NCBI GenBank assembly: GCA_016290325.1
Contig: JAEETL010000023.1
Location: forward strand, 1 to 42,455
DNA: 42,455 bases
DNA from: Muribaculaceae bacterium
GTDB taxonomy: Bacteria > Bacteroidota > Bacteroidia > Bacteroidales > Muribaculaceae
Direction: 5' to 3'
The first letter of the stretch is position 1, and each line of letters begins with the position of its first letter. Below are positions 23,452-33,300 of the stretch, piece by piece. A program made the position numbers and the translations under genes. The notes beneath the pieces were generated by a model, which worked only from the letters and a program-made list of their open reading frames with translations, had not been told where the DNA came from and ran no database searches.

Positions 23452-25101
23452 TTACTTGTTGGCCTCAGGCTCTTGGGGTGAGATGCCTTTGTCTCGTTGT
23501 TCCCTCAGCTTCTTGATAGTGGCGAGTCCGTTGATGGCATAGTCGGCGTTATCTTCCTCGTCAAGCATGGCGGTGAAGATTTTCTCGGCCTTATCCAGAT
23601 CGTTGAAGTCGATGAAGGCATAGCCGCGGCGACGTCTCAGGAAATTAATGAAATCCTTGATGTTGTCGGGCAATTCGTCATTATTTTCAAAGTTGCGCTT
23701 CACCTCTTCCATAATCCCCTCGGTGTAACTGAACAGGCGCATGTCCTTGCTGTTGGCCAGGGCGTTCACCAGTTCCATCGTGTGGCGGATGTTGCCGTCA
23801 CTGGCCATCAGGTCAAGGTAATAGAAGGCCTGTTTGTACAAGCCCAGTTCGTTGTAGCAGAAGCCCAGCTTGTAGGCCACCTCAATGAACATGTGCTTGC
23901 GCTCGGCGCTCATTTCAAAGAAGTCCCCGCGATAGGAGTTGAACAGGTTCTCCAGATACAATATAGCCTCATAATAACGACCGTTGTTGAACATGCGCTG
24001 CCCCCAATACAGGTTGTAGGCCTCATCGGCATTGTTCACTTGGCACAACATCTTCTGGTCATCACTCAGGTTGTCTTTCTCTTTGCCCTGGGCTTTGAGG
24101 CGCGCGTCACTCCACATGTATTCAAACTCCTGCTGACGCTGGTGGTCATCGCTGCGGTCAAGCGCGATGAGCATGCTGGTGCTCATTGGTTGCCGTTTCT
24201 CGTTACTTAGCGAGTTGCGGCGGCTGGCATTGCGCATGGGGTGGGTGATGGTCACGCGCGTGTAGATGGAGTGGTCATCCTCGCCCTCGGCAGTGAGTGC
24301 GATAGTGGTCATCAGCGGCTGCTGGTCCTCGCCTTGAGTGTAATGCAGGTCGAGCAGGGCATAGTCACGCGTGAGCCTTGCCTGCTTGCCCTGGCCATCA
24401 ACAAGGGCGCTGCGCAGGTCGAAATTGCGTATTTCATCCTCATTTTTGAGCTGTTGCTGGCCATTCACGGTATTCACTGTCATGAACAATAGGTGGGCTG
24501 CAGGCAGCGGTGCCACAGTCTCCAACGCCTTCCACAGGGGCAAGGCCTTGGTACTGCTGGCGATATTGGCGGTGAGGCCGTCAAGTTGCTGACTCATCTC
24601 CATGCGGCGTAACAGGAACATCTCGCGCTGGTACTTGTACAAGTCACTCTCCAAATCATGGTTTTTGGTGTCCTTGCTGTCGTCGATGGCACTGTCGAGG
24701 TCGCGCTGCCACTCGCGTTGGAAATGGAAGGCTGCTCCCAGCTCGTGAGCGATCAGCTCAGGTGTAACGCTGTTGTTAAAGAAGGACAGGTGTACATTCA
24801 AGCGGTTCTCCTCGTGGTCGATGGAGTAGGTGAACTTGAACAGGATATTGCTGTTGTTGCGTTCGTTGCACTTGGATCTTACCAAGTCCAGGTAGTCGAT
24901 GCCAACTACTGACATGCAGGGATAAGTGATCTCTACGCAGTCATTCTGGCTGCGGATGGTTGCGACAAATTGTGCCGCTTGAAACTCAAAGTTGTAGGTT
25001 GTTGCACTCTTGTCTTTTTCAACATGGTAGGTACAATTATAGGCTTTGAGGAACTGCTCAAAGTCACTGGTTGCTGATGCTTGTTTTTTCCTGATTCTCA
25101 T
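23452..25101 (-). CDS. TPR protein of unknown function with YbjN-like N-terminus
   Basis: The product has 549 residues from the ATG at 25101; the frame runs 23 codons further to a TTG, but that part is Thr/Ser-rich and unlike coding sequence. There is no signal peptide, so the protein is probably cytoplasmic. Residues 10-125 have an alternating alpha/beta pattern (FEQFLKAYN, FEFQAAQFVATIRS, HLSFFNNSVTPELI) that recalls YbjN/secretion-chaperone folds; this is a weak, pattern-level likeness. The C-terminal third (about 360-545) has TPR-like helix pairs (YYEAILYLENLF, LGFCYNELGLYKQAFYYLDLM, AEKIFTAMLDEEDNADYAINGLA). I cannot assign a function. A 64-bp tandem repeat lies just upstream. Confidence 0.75.
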   Translation of the reverse strand: MRIRKKQASATSDFEQFLKAYNCTYHVEKDKSATTYNFEFQAAQFVATIRSQNDCVEITYPCMSVVGIDYLDLVRSKCNERNNSNILFKFTYSIDHEENRLNVHLSFFNNSVTPELIAHELGAAFHFQREWQRDLDSAIDDSKDTKNHDLESDLYKYQREMFLLRRMEMSQQLDGLTANIASSTKALPLWKALETVAPLPAAHLLFMTVNTVNGQQQLKNEDEIRNFDLRSALVDGQGKQARLTRDYALLDLHYTQGEDQQPLMTTIALTAEGEDDHSIYTRVTITHPMRNASRRNSLSNEKRQPMSTSMLIALDRSDDHQRQQEFEYMWSDARLKAQGKEKDNLSDDQKMLCQVNNADEAYNLYWGQRMFNNGRYYEAILYLENLFNSYRGDFFEMSAERKHMFIEVAYKLGFCYNELGLYKQAFYYLDLMASDGNIRHTMELVNALANSKDMRLFSYTEGIMEEVKRNFENNDELPDNIKDFINFLRRRRGYAFIDFNDLDKAEKIFTAMLDEEDNADYAINGLATIKKLREQRDKGISPQEPEANK

Positions 25102-25174
25102 ACTGCTTGGTGTTTTTGTTGACGTTGTTGTAGTGATGTGATAAGGGTAAAATGTACCTAAACACTGCAATTAT

Positions 25175-25291
25175 CGTGCCAACCGAACGCCATGATGCTT
25201 GCATCAATGGCTGAGGTGCAGCCGATAATATTCAATTTCGTGCCAACCGAACGCCATGATGCTTGCATCGATGGCTGAGGTGCAGCCGATA
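25175..25291. repeat. Tandem intergenic repeat, two 53-bp copies with 64-bp period
   Basis: Copies at 25175-25227 and 25239-25291 differ at one position (A at 25206, G at 25270). Each holds two dyads, TGATGC/GCATCA-like and GGCTG/CAGCC. A further start of the unit (ATCGTGCCA) overlaps the last codons and stop of the gene at 25299. The copies therefore appear to have grown outward from that gene's 3' end. Confidence 0.9.
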
Positions 25292-25298
25292 TAATTAA

Positions 25299-26141
25299 TT
25301 ATCGTGCCAGGGTTGGAAATGTGCCGCCAAAGTATCGCCTCTGTAGGTCCAGATAGGCAGTTGTGTCAAGTTTAATCTGATGGTGCCACTTGTTGAGGCT
25401 GTCACACAGGCCCTGGCGGTCCTTGGAAACCATCCATGACTGGAATTGTGACAGGCTGATGGCAACCGATCGGTCAATATTGGGCAGACGTGACGCCATG
25501 GCACGGGCTATCGAGCGGTTGACAACGGCATAGCGGATTTCGCCAGCTGCGACCATCATCATCAACTGTTCGGGGCCATACAACTCATCGACATGGACAT
25601 AGATGGTGTCACCGATCTCGCGGCTCAGGCTAGCGATGCGCTGCACCATGGGCGAGCCCTTGACCACCCACACGGTATCACCCGCGAGATCCAGTTGAGA
25701 GTGGATGGCGTGGCTACTGCGCCGCTGGACGAGTACCTGCTGGTCAATGTAGATGGGTTCAGTAAAAGCAAACCGCGATGTGTCACCAGCCGTCATGGGA
25801 AATTGTGCCACCACCACGTCATAGCGTCCCTCTTCAAGACCACCCAGAGCCTTCTCAAGTGTCACTACGGGATGGAACTTCATGGGGCATCGTGCTTTGC
25901 CACTCATCAAGCGCAACAGGTCATAGTTGTAGCCACCCAGCGTGTCATCATAGGTGTAGTAGGTCACAGGTGAGTACTCGATGGCAATATCCAACGTGTC
26001 GCCACCGCTGGCTCGGTCCTCAGGTGCCACCTTGGGTCGGTCACACAGGCTCAGTGCCACCATGCACGCCACAACAATGGCGAGCAATGCCACGTAAAGT
26101 ATCATCTGTCCCCGCCTCGCGGGTTTCTGTTGTCTTATCAT
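25299..26141 (-). CDS. Membrane-anchored solute-binding (SBP family 3 / MltF-N-like) protein
   Basis: The product has 280 residues from the ATG at 26141. The frame extends 9 codons upstream to a TTG, but that codon lies inside the -7 promoter box, so it cannot be the start. A basic N-terminus (MIRQQKPARRGQ) is followed by one hydrophobic segment (about 13-33). The rest resembles a periplasmic amino-acid-binding fold: LDIAIEYSPVTYY, a GYNYDLLRLM ligand-lobe helix, GRYDVVVAQFPMTAGDTSRFAFTEPIY and DTVWVVKGSPMVQRI. There is no lytic transglycosylase domain, unlike full-length MltF. No permease genes adjoin it, so it may be a sensor or accessory protein rather than a transporter subunit. Ligand unknown. 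Confidence 0.78.
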   Translation of the reverse strand: MIRQQKPARRGQMILYVALLAIVVACMVALSLCDRPKVAPEDRASGGDTLDIAIEYSPVTYYTYDDTLGGYNYDLLRLMSGKARCPMKFHPVVTLEKALGGLEEGRYDVVVAQFPMTAGDTSRFAFTEPIYIDQQVLVQRRSSHAIHSQLDLAGDTVWVVKGSPMVQRIASLSREIGDTIYVHVDELYGPEQLMMMVAAGEIRYAVVNRSIARAMASRLPNIDRSVAISLSQFQSWMVSKDRQGLCDSLNKWHHQIKLDTTAYLDLQRRYFGGTFPTLAR

Positions 26142-26165
26142 TGCTATCGTGTTTTTATTGGAATG

Positions 26166-26197
26166 CAAAGATACAATTTTCTTGTTATTCTTGCAAT
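26166..26197 (-). promoter_or_regulatory. Bacteroidetes-type promoter for the solute-binding protein
   Basis: On the minus strand, ATTG (26197-26194), a 20-bp spacer and TATCTTTG (26173-26166). It fixes the translation start at 26141, because the upstream TTG codon (26168) is within the -7 box. Confidence 0.78.
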
Positions 26198-26212
26198 ACC
26201 CCTATACCAGAC

Positions 26213-26245
26213 AAAAAAAGCCGCCAGACGATTGGACTGGCGGCT
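26213..26245 (-). terminator. Rho-independent terminator after the aminotransferase gene
   Basis: Read on the minus strand, AGCCGCCAG (26245-26237) pairs perfectly with CTGGCGGCT (26227-26219) and is followed by a run of T residues. It lies 22 nt after the stop and just ahead of the next promoter. Confidence 0.9.
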
Positions 26246-26267
26246 GTAGAATAATAAGTTGTGTAGT

Positions 26268-27461
26268 TTAGCGGGCGTTGTAGGCCTCGAGAGCTTTCTC
26301 GAGCACTACCAGGGCACGCTTCAGGTCTTCGATCTTCAAGACGTAGGCCATGCGCACCTCGTCCTTACCCAAGCCGGGGGTTGCATAGAAACCGCTGGCA
26401 GGTGCCATCATCACGGTCTCGCCCTCGTAGTTGAACTCTTCAAGGCACCAGCGGCAGAAGTCGTCGATGTCCTTCACCGGCAGCTTGCTCACGGTGTAGA
26501 AGGCACCCATGGGCATCGGACAGAAGACACCGGGAATCTTGTTCAATCCCTCCACCAGGCAGTTACGGCGAGCGATGTACTCGTCATAGACGCCCTTGTG
26601 GTAGGCCTGGGGAGCGTCGAGCGAAGCCTCGGCGACGATCTGACCCAGCAGGGGAGGACTCAGACGGGCCTGAGCCAGCTTCATGGCAGCAGCACGCACT
26701 TCCTTGTTGCGGGTGATGAAGGCGCCGATGCGGATACCGCACTCACTGTAGCGCTTGGACACGCTGTCGATCATGATCACGTTGTTTTCGATACCCTCGA
26801 GGTGCATCGCGCTGGTGTAGGGCGCGTCGCTATAGATAAACTCGCGGTAAACCTCGTCGGCAAACAGGAACAGGTCATATTTCTTCACCAGGTCACGCAG
26901 GCGCATGAGCTCCTCGCGGCTGTAGAGTGTACCGGTCGGGTTGTTGGGGTTACAGATCATGATGGCGCGGGTGCGCTCGTTGATGACCTTCTCAAACTCC
27001 TCGACGGGAGGCAGGGCAAAGCCGTCCTCGATGTGGGTGGTGATGGTGCGTACCACGGCGCCGGTCTCGCAGGCAAAGCCCATGTAGTTGGCATAGGCAG
27101 GCTCCGGAATAATGACTTCGTCACCAGGATTGAGGCACACCATGAAGGCCATCTGCACGGCCTCACTGCCACCGCAGGTCACGATGATGTCGTCAACACT
27201 CAGGTCGATGTTATAGCGCTTGTAGTAACCTACCAGCTTCTCCACATAGCTGGGGATGCCCTGTGAGGGCGAGTATTCCAGCACCTTGCGGTCCACGTGC
27301 TTGATTGCTTCCAGACCTTCCTCAGGGGTGTGGATGTCAGGCTGACCGATGTTCAGGTGATACACTTTGATACCGCGTTTCTTAGCTTCGGCTGCAAACG
27401 GAGCCAGCTTCCTGATGGGCGATGCCGGCATCTTCATGCTGCGTTCTGATAGTTTAGGCAT
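26268..27461 (-). CDS. PLP-dependent class I/II aminotransferase
   Basis: The product has 397 residues, the usual size for fold-type I aminotransferases. Visible motifs: YHLNIGQPDIHTPEEG near the N-terminus, GGSEAVQMAF (phosphate-binding region), ICNPNNPTGTLYSREEL, FADEVYREFIY (the Asp that contacts the pyridine nitrogen) and the Schiff-base Lys236 in SVSKRYSECGIRIG. The family moves amino groups between amino acids and 2-oxo acids in the cytoplasm; the aspartate/aromatic subgroup is most similar, but the substrate cannot be fixed. It is transcribed alone from a promoter near 27521 and has a strong terminator. Confidence 0.92.
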   Translation of the reverse strand: MPKLSERSMKMPASPIRKLAPFAAEAKKRGIKVYHLNIGQPDIHTPEEGLEAIKHVDRKVLEYSPSQGIPSYVEKLVGYYKRYNIDLSVDDIIVTCGGSEAVQMAFMVCLNPGDEVIIPEPAYANYMGFACETGAVVRTITTHIEDGFALPPVEEFEKVINERTRAIMICNPNNPTGTLYSREELMRLRDLVKKYDLFLFADEVYREFIYSDAPYTSAMHLEGIENNVIMIDSVSKRYSECGIRIGAFITRNKEVRAAAMKLAQARLSPPLLGQIVAEASLDAPQAYHKGVYDEYIARRNCLVEGLNKIPGVFCPMPMGAFYTVSKLPVKDIDDFCRWCLEEFNYEGETVMMAPASGFYATPGLGKDEVRMAYVLKIEDLKRALVVLEKALEAYNAR

Positions 27462-27520
27462 AATTTACTCTTGTTGCTTGATTTATTGTGTTAATGATAT
27501 GAAGTTTATTTCTCGACTGG

Positions 27521-27538
27521 CAAAGGTACACAAAATTA
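27521..27538 (-). promoter_or_regulatory. Candidate -7 boxes for the aminotransferase gene
   Basis: On the minus strand, TACCTTTG (27528-27521) and TAATTTTG (27538-27531) both match TAnnTTTG. TTTG 22 bp upstream of the second could be its -33 box; no good -33 box is seen for the first. The leader would be about 50-70 nt. Confidence 0.5.
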
Positions 27539-27814
27539 GTGCAAGTGCGGTTACAAAATCCAAATTATATTTGATTTTCGTTGAAACGCAACCCGTTTTT
27601 TCTCAAAACAGGAATCGGCATCTGCTGCAAAAGTTAAAAACAACCGATATTTCGGCTTGGCATCCGAATTTTCTTAAAAACAACTTGGACAACTCGCACA
27701 ACAATTAATTAAATCGAAAACAATAAGTACAAGAAATACAATGCTATCCACATTGATTTCAACAATTTATAAACAATTTTATCGATAATTAGTTTAATTA
27801 GCGTAATTCGCATT
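27539..27814. other. A/T-rich intergenic stretch without visible genes
   Basis: Part of the 455-nt gap between the aminotransferase start and the porin stop. It is A/T-rich with no convincing reading frame and no tRNA. Its right side grades into the palindrome at 27826-27860. Confidence 0.5.
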
Positions 27815-27860
27815 AAAAAAGTAGTCGTGAATTAATCATATAATTAATGGAAAATTCACG
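27815..27860 (-). terminator. Palindrome with T-tract, likely end of the efflux/porin operon
   Basis: CGTGAATT (27826-27833) and AATTCACG (27853-27860) form perfect 8-bp arms around an A/T-rich loop that can itself pair (TTAAT/ATTAA). On the minus strand it is followed after five bases by TTTTTT. It lies about 57 nt past the porin stop. Confidence 0.5.
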
Positions 27861-27916
27861 GTAATTACATGTGAAAAAATAAACCTTCGCGCCTTTGCGT
27901 GGGATCGAACAGCTGT

Positions 27917-29935
27917 TTAGTTGACGAAGTTGACGCTGACGCCGAGTTGTAATCGGGCGGGATTGAGCGGGTAGTGAGGTGTGGCGAAATAGGCGTCGCC
28001 GCTGTGAACCTTCTGATTGAAATGGGTCCAAGCGATGAAGAAGCGGGCCTGCTTCATCTTGAAGTTGGCATAGAGGTTCATGATGGCAAAGTCGCCGCAT
28101 TTCATCTCCTGCTGACTATGGAAGGTCATCGTTGCGGGGTTGTAGACGGGCGCATAGTACTTGGTGTAGTAGTTGCAGTCCACACCCAGCTGCACGTGGA
28201 GCACACGGGCGATGATGAAGCGGGCGTACAGGTTGCTATAGACCGCGAACTTAGGCAATGGCAGCACCTCTTCATTGCTGCTCGTCTGCAAGGTGACACT
28301 GTTGTCCCAGTTAAAGGCCTTGAAATGCAGCCCCTGTTGCAGTCGGGCGTTCAACACGTGGATGGCGCCGACGTGCTGTGCGGGCAGGCCGTTGGCATCC
28401 CAATAGATGTAGTCGTTCAATGTCTCGTAGCCCACATTCACGTTGGTCCACGTGAATGGTATGTCCAGCTCGCCACCTACGCGCACGCGCTTGGTCTTGC
28501 TGAAGTCGTTGTGCCAAATGAAGTGGTTGGACACGAAGTTTTGCAACAGGTACGGTACCGCCAGATTCTTGAAGTAGCCGTAACCCTTGATGCTCACCGT
28601 GTCGCCCAGCAGACGGAACCTCGTGGTCACGTCACCCGTGATATCGATCTCGCCCGCCGCGTCGCCCAGCACGCCAAATTGCGCCGTGGCGTTGTAGCGC
28701 AGCAGCGAACCTTGCTGCTTGGTCAGCTGTCCCCCCAGCCACAGCAGGTTTTGCGTCGCGCTGTGGTCCACTGTGGCAGGCACGCGATCCAATCCATTGG
28801 GCAATACGTTGTATATGATGTCCGTGATGCTGTCGGTCACTTGGGTATAACGTCTCACCTCGTGGGTACCATAGACCGAGAAACCAAACTTGGCGTACTT
28901 GTTGAAGCCTTCCAGCATTGACACGCCCACGGTGTTGCGCAACCGCCAGTAACGGGTATTCTCATCGGTGCCGCCCAGGCCCAGATAGGTGTGATCAAAG
29001 AAGGTCGCGTCCTCACTGCCCGAGGTGTTGATGAACTGGTGCTTGCTGTGCTTGAAGTCCAGTGTCCAGATGAAACTCGTCACGGGGACATAAGTGCGGT
29101 CAATGATGGTGTCGGTGACGCTGTCGCGGCGATAGCGGTAAAAGCCCACCTTGTAGCGCTGATTGAGCCACAACTGGCTACCCTCCAGGTGATTGTGAGT
29201 AGCGCTCAGTCGTGTGGGGATGCTCTTGTTATCCACGCGGGTTTCGCCGCCCTGTACCACGGCAGGGTCGGTGATGTAGAGGTCGTCGGTGATGCCGCCG
29301 CTCTCCTTGGTGGTGTAGTTATAGTGGTCAAAAAACGCCTGCATCTCGTAGCGGTCGCCCATGTGTGACCCGAACAGGCGCCACGTGAAGTCCTTGTCGG
29401 CCTGCGCGTCATAGGAGCCCTTGCTGTAGATGTAGTCGATGCCGCCGCCCACTTGGGTCTTGCGGTTCACGTTGCCCGAGAATTCCAGTTGGGTGCGGTC
29501 TAGGTTGCTGTACTTGTCACCGCCGGTCGAGTGGCTCAACAGCGTCATGGGGATGCGCGTGTTGTAGAAGCGCATCGTGTGTGTGTCGTGCATCCACGCC
29601 TCGATGGCGTCTTCCATGAAGAACTCGCTGGTCAAGGGGCGTTCAAAAAAGATCTGGTTTTGCCCTGGCGCGCCATAGTTGCCCGTGGTGAGCCACGCGT
29701 CGCTCACCAGCGAGGGCACCATCGTACGGTGGTAGTCCAGGAATAGCGTGTCGATGGTCGAGGGGAATTGCAAGCCCAACGGCTCGCTCACGCTCCACGC
29801 GTAAGAGGGTTCCACACGCTGCTTTTTGCTCTTGGCGGGTTGCTTGGAACGCTCCTGTGTGAACTCCTGAGCCACCGCAACGCTCGTGGTTGCGGTGACT
29901 AGCAGTAGTGTCACTATGACAAGTATTCTCTTCAT
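27917..29935 (-). CDS. Putative outer-membrane porin (Bacteroidetes Porin_10-like)
   Basis: The product has 672 residues from the ATG at 29935, where a signal peptide begins (MKRILVIVTLLLVTATTSVAVA). The frame continues 14 codons upstream, but there it overlaps the preceding gene's end. The mature chain consists of repeated amphipathic beta strands with aromatic girdles (RLFGSHMGDRYEMQAFFDHYNYTTKES, LNARLQQGLHFKAFNWDNSVTLQTSSN in pieces) and ends with a strand finishing in an aromatic-Val-Asn tail (GVSVNFVN). This fits the Bacteroidetes family annotated as putative porin. It starts 13 nt after the P-II-like gene and is probably the last gene of the efflux operon. The solute is unknown. Confidence 0.8.
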   Translation of the reverse strand: MKRILVIVTLLLVTATTSVAVAQEFTQERSKQPAKSKKQRVEPSYAWSVSEPLGLQFPSTIDTLFLDYHRTMVPSLVSDAWLTTGNYGAPGQNQIFFERPLTSEFFMEDAIEAWMHDTHTMRFYNTRIPMTLLSHSTGGDKYSNLDRTQLEFSGNVNRKTQVGGGIDYIYSKGSYDAQADKDFTWRLFGSHMGDRYEMQAFFDHYNYTTKESGGITDDLYITDPAVVQGGETRVDNKSIPTRLSATHNHLEGSQLWLNQRYKVGFYRYRRDSVTDTIIDRTYVPVTSFIWTLDFKHSKHQFINTSGSEDATFFDHTYLGLGGTDENTRYWRLRNTVGVSMLEGFNKYAKFGFSVYGTHEVRRYTQVTDSITDIIYNVLPNGLDRVPATVDHSATQNLLWLGGQLTKQQGSLLRYNATAQFGVLGDAAGEIDITGDVTTRFRLLGDTVSIKGYGYFKNLAVPYLLQNFVSNHFIWHNDFSKTKRVRVGGELDIPFTWTNVNVGYETLNDYIYWDANGLPAQHVGAIHVLNARLQQGLHFKAFNWDNSVTLQTSSNEEVLPLPKFAVYSNLYARFIIARVLHVQLGVDCNYYTKYYAPVYNPATMTFHSQQEMKCGDFAIMNLYANFKMKQARFFIAWTHFNQKVHSGDAYFATPHYPLNPARLQLGVSVNFVN

Positions 29936-29948
29936 GGCTGTTGTCGGG

Positions 29949-30242
29949 TCAGATCGTACGCTCAACAGGCAACACAAAGGCCCTTAGACCCAGCTTGGGC
30001 GTTGCCATGTCCATCTGGTGTAACTCGTCAAGAACGACGTCCACGCGACGGTCATCGACCACGGTCAGGATAGCCGAGGCGATGGATGGCCAAGCGTGGG
30101 TGGCATAATGTGGCTCACCTGTCTTGCTGCCACGTCCCTGCACCTCGCGCCACCCCGTGAAACCACGGCAGTTGAGCAGTTGCAGCTTCTCGACAATGCG
30201 GTCATAATAGGCCTCGTCAAAGGCTATAAATATCGCTTTCAT
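29949..30242 (-). CDS. Small P-II-like transporter-associated protein (PG0541-type)
   Basis: The product has 97 residues. It begins MKAIFIAFDEAYYDRIVEKL and alternates strand and helix in a ferredoxin-like pattern, like P-II signalling proteins, with a variable loop containing GRGSKTGEPHYATHAWPS. Proteins of this kind (named after Porphyromonas PG0541) are typically encoded next to RND efflux genes in Bacteroidales, exactly as here, 92 nt after the pump gene. It may sense a metabolite or metal and act on the pump; this is inference. I see no exact match to the uridylylated T-loop of classical GlnB. Confidence 0.75.
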   Translation of the reverse strand: MKAIFIAFDEAYYDRIVEKLQLLNCRGFTGWREVQGRGSKTGEPHYATHAWPSIASAILTVVDDRRVDVVLDELHQMDMATPKLGLRAFVLPVERTI

Positions 30243-30309
30243 ATTCTTTTTTCTAGTTTGAAGTTTTCAGCTTTTAGTATGAATACTGACGCCAAAAGCC
30301 CAAAAACTG

Positions 30310-30337
30310 TTAACTGTTATCTATTAACTGTTATCTA
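30310..30337. repeat. 14-bp perfect tandem duplication at the RND pump stop codon
   Basis: TTAACTGTTATCTA occurs twice back to back (30310-30323, 30324-30337). The right copy includes the stop codon of the minus-strand pump gene (30337-30335), so the duplication lies at the gene's 3' end. Confidence 0.85.
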
Positions 30338-33300
30338 TTTAGCGGCATGCTCTTTGGCCATCTTCTTGCGGTTGCGGCGGATGCCCGTCAGCGCAAAGAT
30401 GGTGTACATCGTGGGCACAAACAGCAAGGTCATCAGTGTTGACATGGCCAAACCACCAATCACGGCGGTACCCATCGGGCGCCACATCTCGCTACCCACA
30501 CCGGTACCCACTGCCATAGGCACCATACCCAGGATGGTCGTCAGTGACGTCATGAGCACAGGACGCAGACGAGAGTGACCGCCGTTGATCACAGCTCGGC
30601 GGATGCTCATGCCGCGCTCACGGTTCAGGTTGATGTAGTCGATGAGCACAATACCGTTTTTCACCACAATACCAATCAGCATAATACCACCAATCATCGA
30701 CATCACATTCAGGTTGGTGTGCGTCAATAGCAGGATGAGCACGATACCCGAGAATGCGAACATGATCGAAGTCATGATGATGGCAGGATAGGTGAATGAC
30801 TCAAACTGACCGGCCATCACGATGTAAACGAGCAGGATAATCAAGAGTCCCAGGGTACCCAAGTCACCGAACGAATCCTGCTGGTCCTCAAAGCTACCAC
30901 TCAGCTGGATCATCACGTCGCCGGGCTTGTCCATCTTGTCGATGAGCGGCTGAGCCTCGGCAATCACCTCACTCATGGGACGGTCTTGGATAACAGTCGA
31001 GACGGTGATGATGCGCTCACGGTCCTTACGCTCGATGGTGGGTGGGTAGAACTGCTCGGTCACGGTGCCCACCTCCTTGAGGCGCACACCCGTTCCCATG
31101 GCGTTATAGAGCATGATGTTCTCAATATCGCTGATGCTGCGGCGGTGTTCGGGATCATACATCACCTTGATGTCGTACTCCATACCGTCCTCACGGAAGT
31201 AACTGGCTGTCGTACCGTTGATGCGGTTACGCAGGGCAGTGGCCGCAGTGCTCAAGTTCAAGCCGTACAAGGCCAGTTTCTCGCGATCAAAGTCCACATG
31301 ATATTCGGGCTGGTAGTCGCTGCGGCTGATGTTGATGTCGGCAGCTCCGGGCACTTTTTCGAGGATGCGTTTCAAGCGTTGGGCCACACTGTCGGTTTTA
31401 GTGAAGTCATAGCCATAAATCTCATAATCGACGGTGTTCTGTCCGCTCATGCCGCCTCCACGGCCACCACCCACGTTAACGAGGGATCGCTTCAACTCGG
31501 GATACTGCTTGAGGTCTTCACGCATCATGCCGGCAATCTCGGTGATGCCGCGTTTGCGTTCGTTGGCCTTGCTGAGCATGATATTCATCGAGATGATGTG
31601 TGAGCCGTTGCTCTGCATCGAGGCAAAGGTGTTGTCGCTGCTGGCTTGGCCAACGGTGTAGTTAAAGGACTGGATTTCGGGATACTTCTTAGTCCACTCC
31701 TTGTACAGACGTTGGCTGACGTCCTTGGCTAAATCCACACGCGAACCGATGGGCAACTCCAGCGTGACGCCCAAACGGCCGTTATCGTTGGTCGGGAAGA
31801 ACTCAGTGCCGACAAACTTCATCAGGAACATGGAGGCAATAAATACGCCTAATGCTGTTGCAGTAGTGATCCAGCGGTGGGCAACGCACTTGTCAAGCAC
31901 TTTGGCATAGAAGTCATCAATCTTGTCAAGCACCTTAAGGATGGGGCCATAAACCTTTTGGAAGATTTTGGTGTCACCCACGTTGAGGCGCAACAAGCGG
32001 CTACACAGCATAGGCGTCAACATCAAGGCGCAGATGAGCGACAGCACCATCATGATGGTCACCATCCATCCCAGTTGCTTGAACAGCACACCGGTCATAC
32101 CCTTGACAAGCGTCAGCGGGAAGAACACGGCAATCAGCGTCAAGGTCGAGGCCATTACTGACAGGGCCACCTCATTGGTGCCATTGACGGCAGCCTGCAT
32201 GGGGGCCGAACCGCGCTCGATGTGCGTCGTGACGTTCTCCAGAACCACAATGGCGTCATCGACCACCATACCGATGGCGATTGACAAGGCCGACAGAGAC
32301 ACGATATTCAATGAGTTACCTGTCACATACAAGTAGATGAACGAAGCAATCAGCGAGATAGGGATAGTCACCAGCACGATGACGGTAGCGCGCCAGCGTC
32401 CCAAGAACACAAACACCACGATACCCACGAACAACAGGGCGAACAACACGGTCTCGACCAGCGAGGCGATGGTGCTGCGGATGTTGTCGCTCGTGTCCAC
32501 GATGTAACCCAACTTGATGTCGCTGGGCAGGTTCTTCTGGATTTTGGGCAACTCATTGGCAATCTTTTCTGAAATCTGCACTGAGTTAGCACCGGATTGT
32601 TTCTGCACGATGATCATCGCACCCTTTTGGCCATTGTTGTAGCTCTCCTGGGCACGTTCCTCGAGTGAGTCGTCGATGCGGGCCACGTCACGCAGGTGTA
32701 CCACACCGCCACTGGGCGACATGCCCACGACCATGGCACCCATCTGCTGTGGATCGCTGAACTCACCCTGCACACGCAGGGGGTAGGTCTCGTTACCGAT
32801 ATCAAACGTACCACCGGGAATGTTGCGGTTCTCGGCACCGACAAGAGCAGCTACAGTTTCGACGCTCAGGTTATATGCCTCCATGCGCAGGGGATCCAGA
32901 TAGATGTGGATCTCACGCTTGGGCGCACCGGCGATGGACACTGAACCCACGCCATCGACGCGAGCCAGCGGGTTAGCAACGTTTTCATCAAGAATCTTAT
33001 ACAAGCCAGGCATACTCTGGCTAGCCTGTACCGACAGCAACACGATAGGAATCATGTCGCTGCTGAACTTGAAGATGATGGGCGTGTTGGCATCGTCTGG
33101 CAGCATGCTCGACACCATGTCGAGTTTGTCACGCACGTCGTTAGTCAATGTCTCGATATTGTAGCCGAATTCAAACTCTAGGGTAACAATCGAGATGTTC
33201 TCACGGCTGTTCGACGTGATGTGCTTGAGGTGCTCAACCGAGTTGAGCGCATTCTCAAGGGGACGGGTCACGTTCTGCTCAATGTCCGATGCACTGGTAC

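Noticed and set aside
26259..27266. Plus-strand frame (335 codons) opposite the aminotransferase gene
   Set aside because: The minus-strand frame carries all aminotransferase motifs, and the plus frame would cross that gene's own terminator side.
30243..30334. Possible separate promoter before the P-II-like gene
   Set aside because: The 92-nt gap lacks a TAnnTTTG box on the minus strand in the right place, so co-transcription with the pump is simpler.
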